Shown: positions 1 through 8,610 of the stretch, piece after piece
How positions within the stretch are numbered: the stretch's first letter is position 1
Layout of the letters: each line of letters begins with the position of its first letter
DNA from: Acidobacteriota bacterium
GTDB taxonomy: Bacteria; Acidobacteriota; Terriglobia; Terriglobales; Acidobacteriaceae
NCBI GenBank assembly: GCA_021792135.1
Contig: JAJYVF010000001.1
Location: forward strand, 248,001-312,000
Length of the DNA stretch: 64,000 nucleotides
Direction: 5' to 3'
Translations under genes and position numbers: made by a program
Notes under the pieces: model-generated
What the model was told of the DNA's origin: nothing
What the model saw: the letters and a program-made list of their open reading frames with translations, nothing else
The model's database searches: none

Positions 1-2
1 GT

Positions 3-1283
3 TGCTGGTTCACAAAAGACCTGCGAATGCCCGACGGCTCGGAACGCGACCTCAAAGACACGGTTCCTTTCCGCGAGGTGTACATCCACGCCCTGGTACG
101 CGACGCCGAGCGGCAGAAGATGTCCAAGACGAAGGGGAATGTCATCGATCCCATCGAGATCGTAAAGCGCTACGGCACGGATGCTGTCCGCTTCACGCTG
201 GCCTCGATGGCTTCGCCGGGCACGGATATAGCCTTCAGCGAGGGGCGAACCGAAGGCTATCGCGCCTTTGCCAACAAGATCTGGAACGCTGCGCGTTTCA
301 TCTTCATGAATGTGGACAAGTGGCTCGCTGAAACCGGCGGCCACCCTGGTTCCGGCTCCCTGGATCTCCGTGACGTTAACCGTCGCAATGCCGTATTTCT
401 GGGCTACCCCGCAAATCCAGCTGCCGACGCGCATGGCTCCGCCAATGCAGGGCCGCTCGAACATCGCTGGATTGTGTCCCGCCTCTATGGCACGGCTGCA
501 GGTGTGAATTCCGCGCTGCAAAACTACCGCTTCGATGAGGCGGCAGGCTTGCTCTATCAATTCTTCTGGGGCGATTTCTGCGACTGGTATCTGGAAATCG
601 TCAAGCTGTCTCTCGATTCCGGGGATCCGGCGAAGAAGACGATGGCGATGCTCGTTCTTCTCGCGGTCTTCGAGTCCGCGCTGCGGATGCTGTCACCCTT
701 TATGCCGTTTCTCACGGAAGAGCTTTGGCAGGCTTACTACCAGGGAAGGCCCGCACCAGCCAGGTCCATTGCGCTGATGCCGTATCCGTACACCGAAGAC
801 CAGGTCCGCGATCAGGAGGCCGAAACCCAGATGGAGATCCTCCAGTCCGCCATTACCTCTGCGCGCGCGGCCCGCAAGGATCTGGGAGTCGAGGAGAAGG
901 CCTCCGTACCGCTTCGCGTGCGAGCTCACGGCGAAGCGCGCTCAGTGATCAGCGAGAATCAGCCAATCATCGCGAGGCTGGCTCGCCTCTCCCGCATCGA
1001 CGTGATCGACCAGGCTCCCACTGGATCCGGTATTCGCTCCACACCGCAGTTCGATGTCCAGGTGATCTACGAAAAGAAGATCGACGTGGTGGCCGAGCGG
1101 GAGCGCCTCGGCAAGGAAATCGCGAAGCTGGAGAAAGTGATCGCATCCGCAGAACGGCAGTTGCAGAACTCCGCGTTTCTGGCAAAGGCTCCGGCGGCCG
1201 TTGTCGATGGTCTGCGCAGGCAGGAGGCAGACGCGCGGTTGCTGTTGGACAAGACGCGCAAAGGGCTTGAGGAGCTGGGGTAG
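3..1283 (+). CDS. valS: Valyl-tRNA synthetase, C-terminal part (5' end outside window)
   Basis: Class I aminoacyl-tRNA synthetase that charges tRNA-Val in the cytosol. The reading frame is open from the first complete codon, so the gene starts before the window. The KMSKTKGNVIDP segment (DNA about 117-152) is the KMSKS ATP-binding loop in its ValRS form. It is followed by the helical anticodon-binding domain, with WYLEIVKLSL and MLSPFMPFLTEELWQ typical of ValRS. The last 65 residues form a charged coiled coil (from IDVVAERERLGKEIAKLEK to the stop), the tRNA-binding arm found in ValRS and absent from IleRS/LeuRS. nadC follows 5 bp later, so the two are probably cotranscribed. Only about 427 codons of an expected 870-950 are visible. 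Confidence 0.95.
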   Translation, partial: CWFTKDLRMPDGSERDLKDTVPFREVYIHALVRDAERQKMSKTKGNVIDPIEIVKRYGTDAVRFTLASMASPGTDIAFSEGRTEGYRAFANKIWNAARFIFMNVDKWLAETGGHPGSGSLDLRDVNRRNAVFLGYPANPAADAHGSANAGPLEHRWIVSRLYGTAAGVNSALQNYRFDEAAGLLYQFFWGDFCDWYLEIVKLSLDSGDPAKKTMAMLVLLAVFESALRMLSPFMPFLTEELWQAYYQGRPAPARSIALMPYPYTEDQVRDQEAETQMEILQSAITSARAARKDLGVEEKASVPLRVRAHGEARSVISENQPIIARLARLSRIDVIDQAPTGSGIRSTPQFDVQVIYEKKIDVVAERERLGKEIAKLEKVIASAERQLQNSAFLAKAPAAVVDGLRRQEADARLLLDKTRKGLEELG

Positions 1284-1288
1284 AGCAC

Positions 1289-2173
1289 ATGGACTGGAAG
1301 AGCAGGCGCATTGAGGCGATTCTGGAGCAGGCTCTTGTTGAGGACAAGGCCACCAGCGACGTAACCACGGCGGTGACGATCGACCCGGCGCTGCGGGCAA
1401 CAGCGACGGTGATTGCGAAGGAAGAGTGCGTGCTCTCCGGGGTGGGCTCTATTCCGCGCTTCCTCGAGATTTTTGCGCGGCTCGACGGCCGGAACAGCGG
1501 CCGCTACGAGGTGGTGAGCCATCCTGAGATCTTCGACGGAGTGCGGGTTCGCAAGGGCCAGGCAGTGGCCGTGATTCGTCACAACGCGCGTGTCGTTCTC
1601 GCCTGTGAACGGGTGATCCTGAACCTGATGCAGCGCATGAGCGGCATTGCAACGCTGACGCGGCGCTATGTGGACGAGGTGGCGGAAACGGGGGCCAGGA
1701 TTCTGGATACACGCAAGACAATCCCGGGATTGCGCATTCTCGACAAGTATGCGGTCTGCTGCGGCGGCGGGGAGAACCACCGGCTCGATTTGTCCGACGG
1801 GATTCTGATCAAGAACAATCACATTTCCCTGGGCGGCGGAATCGAGAAGGTGCTGGAAAACGCGAAGCAGCGGCGCAAACCGGGACAGACCATTGATATT
1901 GAGGTCCGCAACATGCAGGAGCTGGAGGTGGCTCTGGAGCACGGCGCCGAATCTCTGCTGCTGGATAACATGACGCCGGCCGAGGTGAAGACCGCAGTTG
2001 GGCTCGTGCGCGAGCGCGGCTTCGATATTCCCATTGAGGCTTCCGGCGGCATCACGCTCGAGAATGTCCGGAAATATGCGCTGGCGGGGCCCGATTACAT
2101 TTCCGTCGGCGCCCTGACGCATTCAGCTGCAGCCGTGGACCTCTCCATGAGGATCACGGCGGAGATTTACTGA
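1289..2173 (+). CDS. nadC: Nicotinate-nucleotide pyrophosphorylase (quinolinate phosphoribosyltransferase)
   Basis: Cytosolic enzyme of de novo NAD synthesis: quinolinate plus PRPP gives nicotinate mononucleotide, CO2 and PPi. The 294-residue length is normal for the family. Signature segments are all present: the RMSGIATLTRRYV helix, DTRKTIPGLR with the quinolinate-binding Arg/Lys, the glycine-rich GGGENHRLDLSD, IDIEVRNMQELE, and the C-terminal EASGGITLENV phosphate-binding strand-loop. The ATG at 1289 is 5 bp after valS and the stop is 3 bp before birA, so valS-nadC-birA-coaX looks like a tight cofactor operon. nadA and nadB are not in the window. Confidence 0.96.
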   Translation: MDWKSRRIEAILEQALVEDKATSDVTTAVTIDPALRATATVIAKEECVLSGVGSIPRFLEIFARLDGRNSGRYEVVSHPEIFDGVRVRKGQAVAVIRHNARVVLACERVILNLMQRMSGIATLTRRYVDEVAETGARILDTRKTIPGLRILDKYAVCCGGGENHRLDLSDGILIKNNHISLGGGIEKVLENAKQRRKPGQTIDIEVRNMQELEVALEHGAESLLLDNMTPAEVKTAVGLVRERGFDIPIEASGGITLENVRKYALAGPDYISVGALTHSAAAVDLSMRITAEIY

Positions 2174-2176
2174 ACG

Positions 2177-3001
2177 GTGTCGGACCTGTATCAGGATTCC
2201 TTCGATCCGGCTGAGACAGATGCTGCCCTCGCGGGTTCGCGCTTCGCGGGCAAGCTGCATTTTTTTTCGAGTATCGCGTCGACCAACAGTTATGCGATGC
2301 AGCAGGCCGATGGCGGCGCTGCTGAGGGGAGCGTCTACTTTTCCGATGAGCAGACGGAAGGTCGCGGACGCGGCGCGCACACGTGGGTTTCATTGCCGGG
2401 CTCGGGGCTGTATGTCAGCGTACTGCTGCGCCCGCGCATTCCCCCTGCCGATGTGCTGTGGCTGTCGCTGGCGGCGGGGCTGGCGGCGCGGAATGCGATT
2501 CACGCTGTGACTTCACTCGAACCGGATCTGCGCTGGCCCAATGATCTCCTGCTGGGGAAGAAGAAATTCTGCGGCATCCTGACCGAACTGAACGCGGAAG
2601 TCACGCGCGTGCGCCACGCGGTGGTGGGGATTGGGATCAATGTGCATCAGCCGCGGTTTCCCGACGGGCTGAGCGAGATTGCCACTTCGCTGGCGATGGA
2701 GACGGGGCGGAACTGGCCCCGGCAGGAGCTTCTTATCGCGCTGTTGCGGGCTCTGGATGCCGAGGTGAATGCGCTGACCAGCGCCTCCGATCCTCGGAAG
2801 GCGGCACGCGCGATACGGGAGCGGCTCGAAGCGGGGTCCACCTGGGTTCGCGGCAAGCGCGTTGTGGTCGGAGACGGCGAGGGATTCCGGGGAACGACGG
2901 AAGGACTGGATGCCCGCGGATTTCTGCGGGTGCGCACATCCGCGGGACTGCGCACAGTTCTTTCCGGCAGTGTGCGGGAAGCAAGGAACGGAGAACTTTG
3001 A
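2177..3001 (+). CDS. birA: Biotin--[acetyl-CoA-carboxylase] ligase, catalytic type without HTH
   Basis: Activates biotin to biotinyl-AMP and transfers it to the biotin carboxyl carrier protein. The 274-residue protein has the ligase motifs GRGRGAHTWVSLPGSGLY (adenylate-binding loop; family GRGRxGRxW), RWPNDLLL with GKKKFCGILTEL (catalytic Lys region) and GIGINVHQ. A small C-terminal SH3-like domain follows. The N-terminal winged-helix repressor domain of E. coli BirA is absent, so this is a monofunctional ligase without operator binding. The start is GTG at 2177, 3 bp after the nadC stop. The stop shares a base with the coaX start (TGATG), indicating coupled translation. Confidence 0.95.
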   Translation: MSDLYQDSFDPAETDAALAGSRFAGKLHFFSSIASTNSYAMQQADGGAAEGSVYFSDEQTEGRGRGAHTWVSLPGSGLYVSVLLRPRIPPADVLWLSLAAGLAARNAIHAVTSLEPDLRWPNDLLLGKKKFCGILTELNAEVTRVRHAVVGIGINVHQPRFPDGLSEIATSLAMETGRNWPRQELLIALLRALDAEVNALTSASDPRKAARAIRERLEAGSTWVRGKRVVVGDGEGFRGTTEGLDARGFLRVRTSAGLRTVLSGSVREARNGEL

Positions 3002-3825
3002 TGCTGCTGGTGCTCAACGTCAACAATACGAACACGGTCATCGCACTGTACGCTTTGACAGCGGAAGGGCTGACCGGCGACCTGCGCGCGACCTGGCGTA
3101 TCAGCACCCGGCACGGGCAGACGGCCGACGAGTACGGAATTCTGATCCGCAGTCTTTTGCAGAACGAGGGCGTGGAGAGCGGTTCGATCCGCGGAATCGT
3201 GATCGCGTCCGTGGTGCCGCCGGTGGACTGGATCCTGCGCCAGTTCTGCGAACGGTATTTCGGTCAGAAGCCGCTGTTCATCGAGCCAGGCGTGAAGACC
3301 GGCCTGCCGATCCTGACCGACAATCCGGGCGAGGTCGGCGCGGACCGGGTCGCCAATTGTGTCGGCGCCTATCACAGATACGGCGGCCCCACGATTGTCG
3401 TCGACTTCGGCACGGCAACGAATTTTGATGTTGTGTCGCGCAGGGGTGAGTTCCTGGGAGGGGCGATTGCTCCGGGGCTGAACATATCCGCGGAGGCGCT
3501 GTTTGCCCGGGCGGCGCGCCTGCCGCGCGTGGAGATCCGGCGGCCGGCAAAGATTATCGGGACCAATACAGTCGATAATCTGCAGATCGGCCTGTTCTGG
3601 GGCCACATCGGACTTGTGGACTCAATCCTGGATCGGATGGTTGCGGAGCTGGGACAGGACACAAAGTGTGTGGCCACGGGCGGGCTGGCGAACCTGATCG
3701 CGCGGGAGTCGAAGTACATCTCTGAGGTGAATGAGATGCTGACGCTGGAGGGGCTGCGGCTGATCTACGACCGCAATCGCACGGCGCGGCACCAGGCCCA
3801 TGCGGGGCATGCTTCGGGCAATTGA
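3001..3825 (+). CDS. coaX: Type III pantothenate kinase, with Asn at the usual first-motif Asp
   Basis: Phosphorylates pantothenate in the first step of CoA synthesis (ASKHA-fold type III enzyme). The family motifs DFGTATNFD (residues ~138-146) and GGAIAPGLNIS, and the C-terminal ATGGLANLI, are visible. I use the ATG at 3001, which overlaps the birA stop by one base; a TTG one codon upstream is possible. The first phosphate-binding motif, usually D-x-G-N-T, reads N-V-N-N-T here (codons AAC GTC AAC AAT ACG), so the Asp that usually helps bind metal/phosphate is Asn6. The rest of the protein is well conserved and in operon context, so I still call it coaX. Activity is less certain because of Asn6. 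Confidence 0.9.
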   Translation: MLLVLNVNNTNTVIALYALTAEGLTGDLRATWRISTRHGQTADEYGILIRSLLQNEGVESGSIRGIVIASVVPPVDWILRQFCERYFGQKPLFIEPGVKTGLPILTDNPGEVGADRVANCVGAYHRYGGPTIVVDFGTATNFDVVSRRGEFLGGAIAPGLNISAEALFARAARLPRVEIRRPAKIIGTNTVDNLQIGLFWGHIGLVDSILDRMVAELGQDTKCVATGGLANLIARESKYISEVNEMLTLEGLRLIYDRNRTARHQAHAGHASGN

Positions 3826-3828
3826 GAT

Positions 3829-4536
3829 TTGGAAAATTACTTCAACTACTTCACGGAAATCGAGGAGCGCTTCCAGCAGCGGCGAGGCTCGATTCTGCTG
3901 CTGTCCACGCTGGACTGGGCGCTGATTGAGACGTGGCGGGAGGCGGGCATTCCTCTGCAGGCGGTGCTGCGCGGGATCGATGCCGCCTTTGACCGCTACG
4001 ATGTGCGCAAGGCGAGGACGCCGCGGGTGAGGCACATTAATGGCCTCGCATGGTGCGCGCAGGAAGTGATGACGGCCGCCGAAGAGATGCGCGAGGCGCT
4101 GACGGGCACGGCGAAACCGCAAGCCGATGCGGATCGGGCCGGTCTGGAGGAGGAGCGAATCGCCAGATATCTCGAAGAGACGGCGACGAAGCTGAGGAGG
4201 GCTGACGTCGCCGGTCTGGCCGCGCAGACTGCGGCGGAGACCGCAGAGCGGATTGAAGGACTGGCGCGCTCTGTTCGCGAGCAACAGCCCAGCCTGGAAG
4301 AGCTGGAACGCACGCTGACGACGCTCGAAGAGAAGCTGCTGAGCGCGGTGACGGCGACGGCTTCTGAAGAAGAGCTTGCGGCGCTGCGGAAGCAGAGCGC
4401 AGAGGAGATCGCTCCGTACCGCGGGCGCATGCAGGCCCTGCAGATCCGGCAGATCGAACAGCAGTTCCTGCACAAGCGGCTGCTGGAAAAGCGCGGCGTG
4501 CCGCGGCTGAGCCTTTTCTATATGAGGCAGGAGTGA
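3829..4536 (+). CDS. Conserved hypothetical protein, helical
   Basis: I do not recognise a named family. The 235 residues are predicted cytosolic: no signal peptide, no membrane segment. The N-terminal ~90 residues are mixed (ENYFNYFTEIEERFQQRRG, then LLLSTLDWALIETWREAGIPL). From residue ~90 to the end the protein is almost entirely charged helix with heptad-like spacing, consistent with coiled coil. The start is a TTG at 3829, only 3 bp after coaX. The stop overlaps the GTG start of the next gene by 4 bases. The tight packing between coaX and the RNA methyltransferase supports a real gene cotranscribed with housekeeping genes. Confidence 0.85.
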   Translation: MENYFNYFTEIEERFQQRRGSILLLSTLDWALIETWREAGIPLQAVLRGIDAAFDRYDVRKARTPRVRHINGLAWCAQEVMTAAEEMREALTGTAKPQADADRAGLEEERIARYLEETATKLRRADVAGLAAQTAAETAERIEGLARSVREQQPSLEELERTLTTLEEKLLSAVTATASEEELAALRKQSAEEIAPYRGRMQALQIRQIEQQFLHKRLLEKRGVPRLSLFYMRQE

Positions 4537-5816
4537 GGCTGCGGATCGAGAAGGCGATCTACGGCGGGGCGGGACTGGCCCGCGCCGACGGTAAGTCTGT
4601 CTTCGTGCCGTTTGCCCTGCCTGGCGAGGTGGTGGAGGCTCATGCTGCCGCAGAGAGCAGCAGCTATACAACTGCGGAACTGGATGAGGTGATCGAGGCG
4701 GCTGCCCAGCGGACGGAGGCTCCCTGTCCGTATTTCGGGGCATGCGGCGGCTGCCACTATCAGCATGCGACCTACAGCGCACAGGTCCTGTTGAAGACGG
4801 CGATTCTGCGCGAGACGCTCGAACGCGGCCGGGTGCGGGGGATCCCGGAAATTGTGCCGGTTACAGGTGGACCGCTGGGGTATCGAAATCGCGTGCGGCT
4901 CCATGTGCGCGGAAAACCATTCTCTCTTTGTTACAAAATGCGGAATTCGCATGTGAATCTGCCGGTTTCGGCGTGTTCCGTCGCAGCGCCGGTGCTGCAG
5001 CGAACAATCACGGCGCTCAATGTCGAGGGGCAGCGGCTGGGGATTGGGCGCTGGGCGAGGGAGGTAGAGTTCTTCGCCAACGCGGACGAGTCGGCGATGC
5101 TGGCAGCGCTCTGGACTGACCTGCAGGCTCAGGATGCCAGGCAGAAACTGCAGCAGTGCTGGCCGGGTCTGCGGGAGTGCCTGCCAGCGATGGTCGGCGC
5201 AGGCGTCTTCTCGTCCGCGACGGGACGACGCGCCAGTTCCCTTCTGGCACAGATGGGCGAAGGCGCGCTGCAATATCGTTGCGGAGAGCGGTTGTACCGC
5301 GTCAGTCTGGGATCGTTCTTTCAGGTCAACCGATTTCTGATCGGCGATTTGGTGCGGCTGGTGACTGAGAATGAACGCGGTGGCGCTGCCTGGGATCTGT
5401 ACGCGGGCGCAGGCCTCTTTTCTGTGCCTCTGGGCGCGCAGTTCGAGCGGGTAACCGCCGTCGAGTCCGCCGCAGGCTCCGTGCGCGACCTGCGGGAGAA
5501 TCTGCACGGGAGCACGCATCGGGTAGTAGCCTCGGAGACAGCGGCGTTTCTGCGTCATGCGGTGGAGCGGCAGCAGACAGCGCCGGACCTGGTGGTGGTT
5601 GATCCGCCGCGGGCCGGGCTGGGGAAGGATGTCACTTCCCTGCTGGCAAAGCTGCGGCCGCGCAAGATTACTTACGTTTCCTGCGATCCGGCCACGCTGA
5701 GCCGTGACCTTGCCGCGTTGCTAGAATCCGGCTATCGCCTTAGAACTATGCATCTGGTGGACCTGTTTCCGCAAACCTTCCACCTGGAGAGCGTGACGCA
5801 TCTGCTCCTGGACTGA
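4533..5816 (+). CDS. rlmD: 23S rRNA (uracil-C5)-methyltransferase, RumA/RlmD type
   Basis: SAM-dependent RNA m5U methyltransferase with an N-terminal TRAM domain (residues ~1-55, KAIYGGAGLAR). The 4Fe-4S ligands C65-x5-C71-x2-C74 are followed by a candidate fourth Cys at 148. The C-terminal Rossmann domain has the SAM motif DLYAGAGLF, the VVVDPPRAGLG substrate loop and the catalytic Cys384 in YVSCDPATLSRDL. The iron-sulfur cluster points to the RumA/RlmD branch rather than TrmA. Which uridine (1939, or 1939 plus 747 as in RlmCD) cannot be told from sequence. The start is GTG at 4533, overlapping the previous stop. Confidence 0.9.
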   Translation: MRLRIEKAIYGGAGLARADGKSVFVPFALPGEVVEAHAAAESSSYTTAELDEVIEAAAQRTEAPCPYFGACGGCHYQHATYSAQVLLKTAILRETLERGRVRGIPEIVPVTGGPLGYRNRVRLHVRGKPFSLCYKMRNSHVNLPVSACSVAAPVLQRTITALNVEGQRLGIGRWAREVEFFANADESAMLAALWTDLQAQDARQKLQQCWPGLRECLPAMVGAGVFSSATGRRASSLLAQMGEGALQYRCGERLYRVSLGSFFQVNRFLIGDLVRLVTENERGGAAWDLYAGAGLFSVPLGAQFERVTAVESAAGSVRDLRENLHGSTHRVVASETAAFLRHAVERQQTAPDLVVVDPPRAGLGKDVTSLLAKLRPRKITYVSCDPATLSRDLAALLESGYRLRTMHLVDLFPQTFHLESVTHLLLD

Positions 5817-5846
5817 GCGCCGGATGCCGCTCTGAGGCGGCTCCCG

Positions 5847-8609
5847 ATGGCCGCGGTTGCCAATCCGCTGACGACTGAAGTTGCTGCCAGGCCGCGCGGC
5901 GATTTGTATCCATCATCGCAACAGAATGGGCTTGCTTTTCCGGCACTGCTGGCGGCGGTTTGCTTGGCGTGCGGCGATCTGGCAGCGCGCTGGATTTGGA
6001 TTCATCCTGGAATGCTGCTCGCGGGGCTGGTGGCGCTGCTGCTGACAGCCGTCGTGGCTGCTCTTCGCGCGGAGCGGGTGGCGTTCTTCGCCGCAGGAAT
6101 GGTTTGCGCGGCTCTGGGGACCTTTTGCGCCGAGGTTCAGCCGAGGCCGGCGCCCAGTACGCCGCTTGCTCACATCGCGGACTCCACCCCTCCGGCCACT
6201 CCCTCCTCCCGGAGGCTCGGCCTGCTGACCTCCCATGTTGTTGCGGGCCGCATTCTTCGAAAAGGCGCGATACAGCTGATCCAGTCTGCCGTACCGTATT
6301 CCGACAAGCTGCGCCTGGAACACAGCCAGCAGCTTGACCTTCAGGTTTCGGCAGTCGACGGCGCACGGCTGCCGGCGCCGGAGGGGCTGCGGCTTACGCT
6401 CTATGCTCCGGCGGAGGCGCGGTTCCCGAGGCTGCTCTGCGGTGAGCAACTGCGCGCCGCCGTCACCATACATACCGAGGAGCGCTACCTCGATCCCGGG
6501 GTCTGGGATGCGGGAGCGTGGCTGCGACAGCAGGGGATCAGCGTCCTGGGGAGTGCTCGCGCAGAGAACGTAACAGTGGCTGGGACACAGCAGAGTCCTG
6601 GCTTCACCTGCCGGCTGCACGACCTGCAGCAGGCGGCGGGGGAGAGGCTGGGAGCCCTCGCAGAACAGTCGTGGCCCTCCTGGATCCCCTCCGTGCTGCG
6701 GCTCTCGCGTGACGATACGGCAATGCTGATTGCGATGCTCACCGGCGACCGCAGAGCGCTGGGGCATCGGCTGCGTGTGGGATTCGAGCGCACGGGATCA
6801 TTTCATCTGCTGGTGGTCTCCGGCATGCACCTGGCGATCTTCTCCGGCGTGGTGTTCTGGATTGCGCGTCGCCTGTGGCTTCCTCGCATCGCGGCATCGC
6901 TGGTCACGATTGGATTGTCCTTTGGATATGCGCTGTTTACCGGATTCGGGCAGCCAGTGCAGCGGGCATTCTGGATGGTGAGCCTGTACCTGGTGGGGCG
7001 GATGCTGTGGAGAGAGCGGCGGCCGCTGAATGCCATTGGGTTCGCGGCACTGGTGATGCTGGCCGTGAATCCGCTGGCGCTGTTCGATGCCGGATTTCAG
7101 ATGACGCTGCTCTCGGTATTGGCCGTCGCGGGAATTGCCGTACCCGCAGCAGAACGGAGCTTCGGCCCGTATCTCGCCGCGACGCGGAACCTCTGGCTCC
7201 TGCCTCTCGATCCGGGGCTGGCCTCGCGGGCAGCGCAGTTTCGCGTCACGCTGCGTATGTTTGCTGAAAGCCTGCGGCCACTCACGGGGCGGCGGATCGC
7301 GCATTCCATCTTTCCCGCCTGCGTGCGCGTTGCGCTGCGCATCGCCGAACTACTGACGACCTCGCTGGCGATTGAGCTGCTGATGGTGTTGCCCATGGCG
7401 GCATACTTTCACCGGATCACGACAGCAGCCCTGCCCGTAAATATCCTGATCGTCCCGCTGCTTCTGGTTCTTCTGCCGCTGGCACTCACGATGCTCTTTG
7501 TAGCGATGACGGTGCCTAAGTTGGCGGTCCTTCCGGCTACGGGTGTCGCTCTGCTGCTGCACAGCGCCAGCCGCCTGGTTCATGCTTTTGGGGCGATGCG
7601 GTTCGGGGATGTGAGGATCCCTGCGCCGGAGGCGAGTGCAGCGGCGCTCGCGCTTCTTCTGATCGCGGCAGCGCTCTCCCTGGTGCGGGTGCGGCGCTTC
7701 GGATTGCCCATCGCTGTGGCCGTACTGGCGCTCGCCTCGGTGGCGACGGTCTATCCGCGGCCGGTGATACATCGCGCCGGGACGCTGGAGATTTCGACGA
7801 TCGACGTGGGCCAGGGCGATTCCCTGCTGGTGATCACGCCGCACGGCGGAACGCTGCTGATCGATGCGGGCGGCACGGTGGGAGGGGCGGGCCTGACCGG
7901 GGGCGCGCCCGCCGCCCGCGTGTCGAACTTCGACGTGGGCGAGGATGTCGTCTCGCCGGTGCTGTGGTCGCGGGGCATTCGGCGGCTGGATGCGGTGGCG
8001 ATCACCCATGCGCACGCGGATCACATCGGCGGAATGGCCGCGGTTCTGGCGAATTTCCGGCCGCGAGAACTGTGGGTGGGGATCAATCCGCATTCGGCGC
8101 TGTACGATGCGGTCCTGGCGGAAGCCCGGACGACGCAGACCCAGGTGATTCGTCACTGTGCCGGTGACGTATTCGAATTCGACGACGTGCGGGTACGGGC
8201 ACTCGCGCCCGAGCCGGATTACAAGCCGGCGGCGGCGCCGGAGAACAATGATTCCCTGGTGCTGCAAATGCGCTTTGGGCAGACAGCAGCGCTGCTCGAG
8301 GGAGACGCTGAGGCCGAGAGCGAGCGGCGGATGCTCGCCCGGGGCGGGCTGCATTCCGATTTTCTGAAGGTCGGACACCACGGAAGCAGAACATCGACGA
8401 CCCCGGATTTTCTGGCCGCGGTGACGCCTTCGTGGGCAGCAATTTCGGTGGGACGGCGGAACTTCTATGGGCATCCCCGGCAGGAGGTGCTGCAGGAACT
8501 TCAGGAGGGCCACATCCACACCAGCCGCACCGATCTGCTGGGGCTTTCGACTTTCTATCTGGACGGAAGCACGGTGAAGGCTGCTGTCTGGGCCGCCGCG
8601 GCGCACTGA
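5847..8609 (+). CDS. comEC: ComEC/Rec2 DNA uptake channel
   Basis: Inner-membrane channel that carries single-stranded DNA into the cytoplasm during natural transformation. The 920 residues show the full three-part layout. N-terminal hydrophobic segments (~35-95) flank an OB-like periplasmic region. A central Competence domain has many helices (FHLLVVSGMHLAIFSG, residues ~315-330; FDAGFQMTLLSVLAVAGI). A C-terminal metallo-beta-lactamase-like domain has DVGQGDSLLV (~652), THAHADHIGG (~720) and KVGHHGSRTS. The stop at 8609 is 1 bp from the stop of the convergent glycosyltransferase gene. No comEA or comF lies in the window, so competence cannot be concluded from this gene alone. Confidence 0.93.
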   Translation: MAAVANPLTTEVAARPRGDLYPSSQQNGLAFPALLAAVCLACGDLAARWIWIHPGMLLAGLVALLLTAVVAALRAERVAFFAAGMVCAALGTFCAEVQPRPAPSTPLAHIADSTPPATPSSRRLGLLTSHVVAGRILRKGAIQLIQSAVPYSDKLRLEHSQQLDLQVSAVDGARLPAPEGLRLTLYAPAEARFPRLLCGEQLRAAVTIHTEERYLDPGVWDAGAWLRQQGISVLGSARAENVTVAGTQQSPGFTCRLHDLQQAAGERLGALAEQSWPSWIPSVLRLSRDDTAMLIAMLTGDRRALGHRLRVGFERTGSFHLLVVSGMHLAIFSGVVFWIARRLWLPRIAASLVTIGLSFGYALFTGFGQPVQRAFWMVSLYLVGRMLWRERRPLNAIGFAALVMLAVNPLALFDAGFQMTLLSVLAVAGIAVPAAERSFGPYLAATRNLWLLPLDPGLASRAAQFRVTLRMFAESLRPLTGRRIAHSIFPACVRVALRIAELLTTSLAIELLMVLPMAAYFHRITTAALPVNILIVPLLLVLLPLALTMLFVAMTVPKLAVLPATGVALLLHSASRLVHAFGAMRFGDVRIPAPEASAAALALLLIAAALSLVRVRRFGLPIAVAVLALASVATVYPRPVIHRAGTLEISTIDVGQGDSLLVITPHGGTLLIDAGGTVGGAGLTGGAPAARVSNFDVGEDVVSPVLWSRGIRRLDAVAITHAHADHIGGMAAVLANFRPRELWVGINPHSALYDAVLAEARTTQTQVIRHCAGDVFEFDDVRVRALAPEPDYKPAAAPENNDSLVLQMRFGQTAALLEGDAEAESERRMLARGGLHSDFLKVGHHGSRTSTTPDFLAAVTPSWAAISVGRRNFYGHPRQEVLQELQEGHIHTSRTDLLGLSTFYLDGSTVKAAVWAAAAH

Positions 8610-8610
8610 A

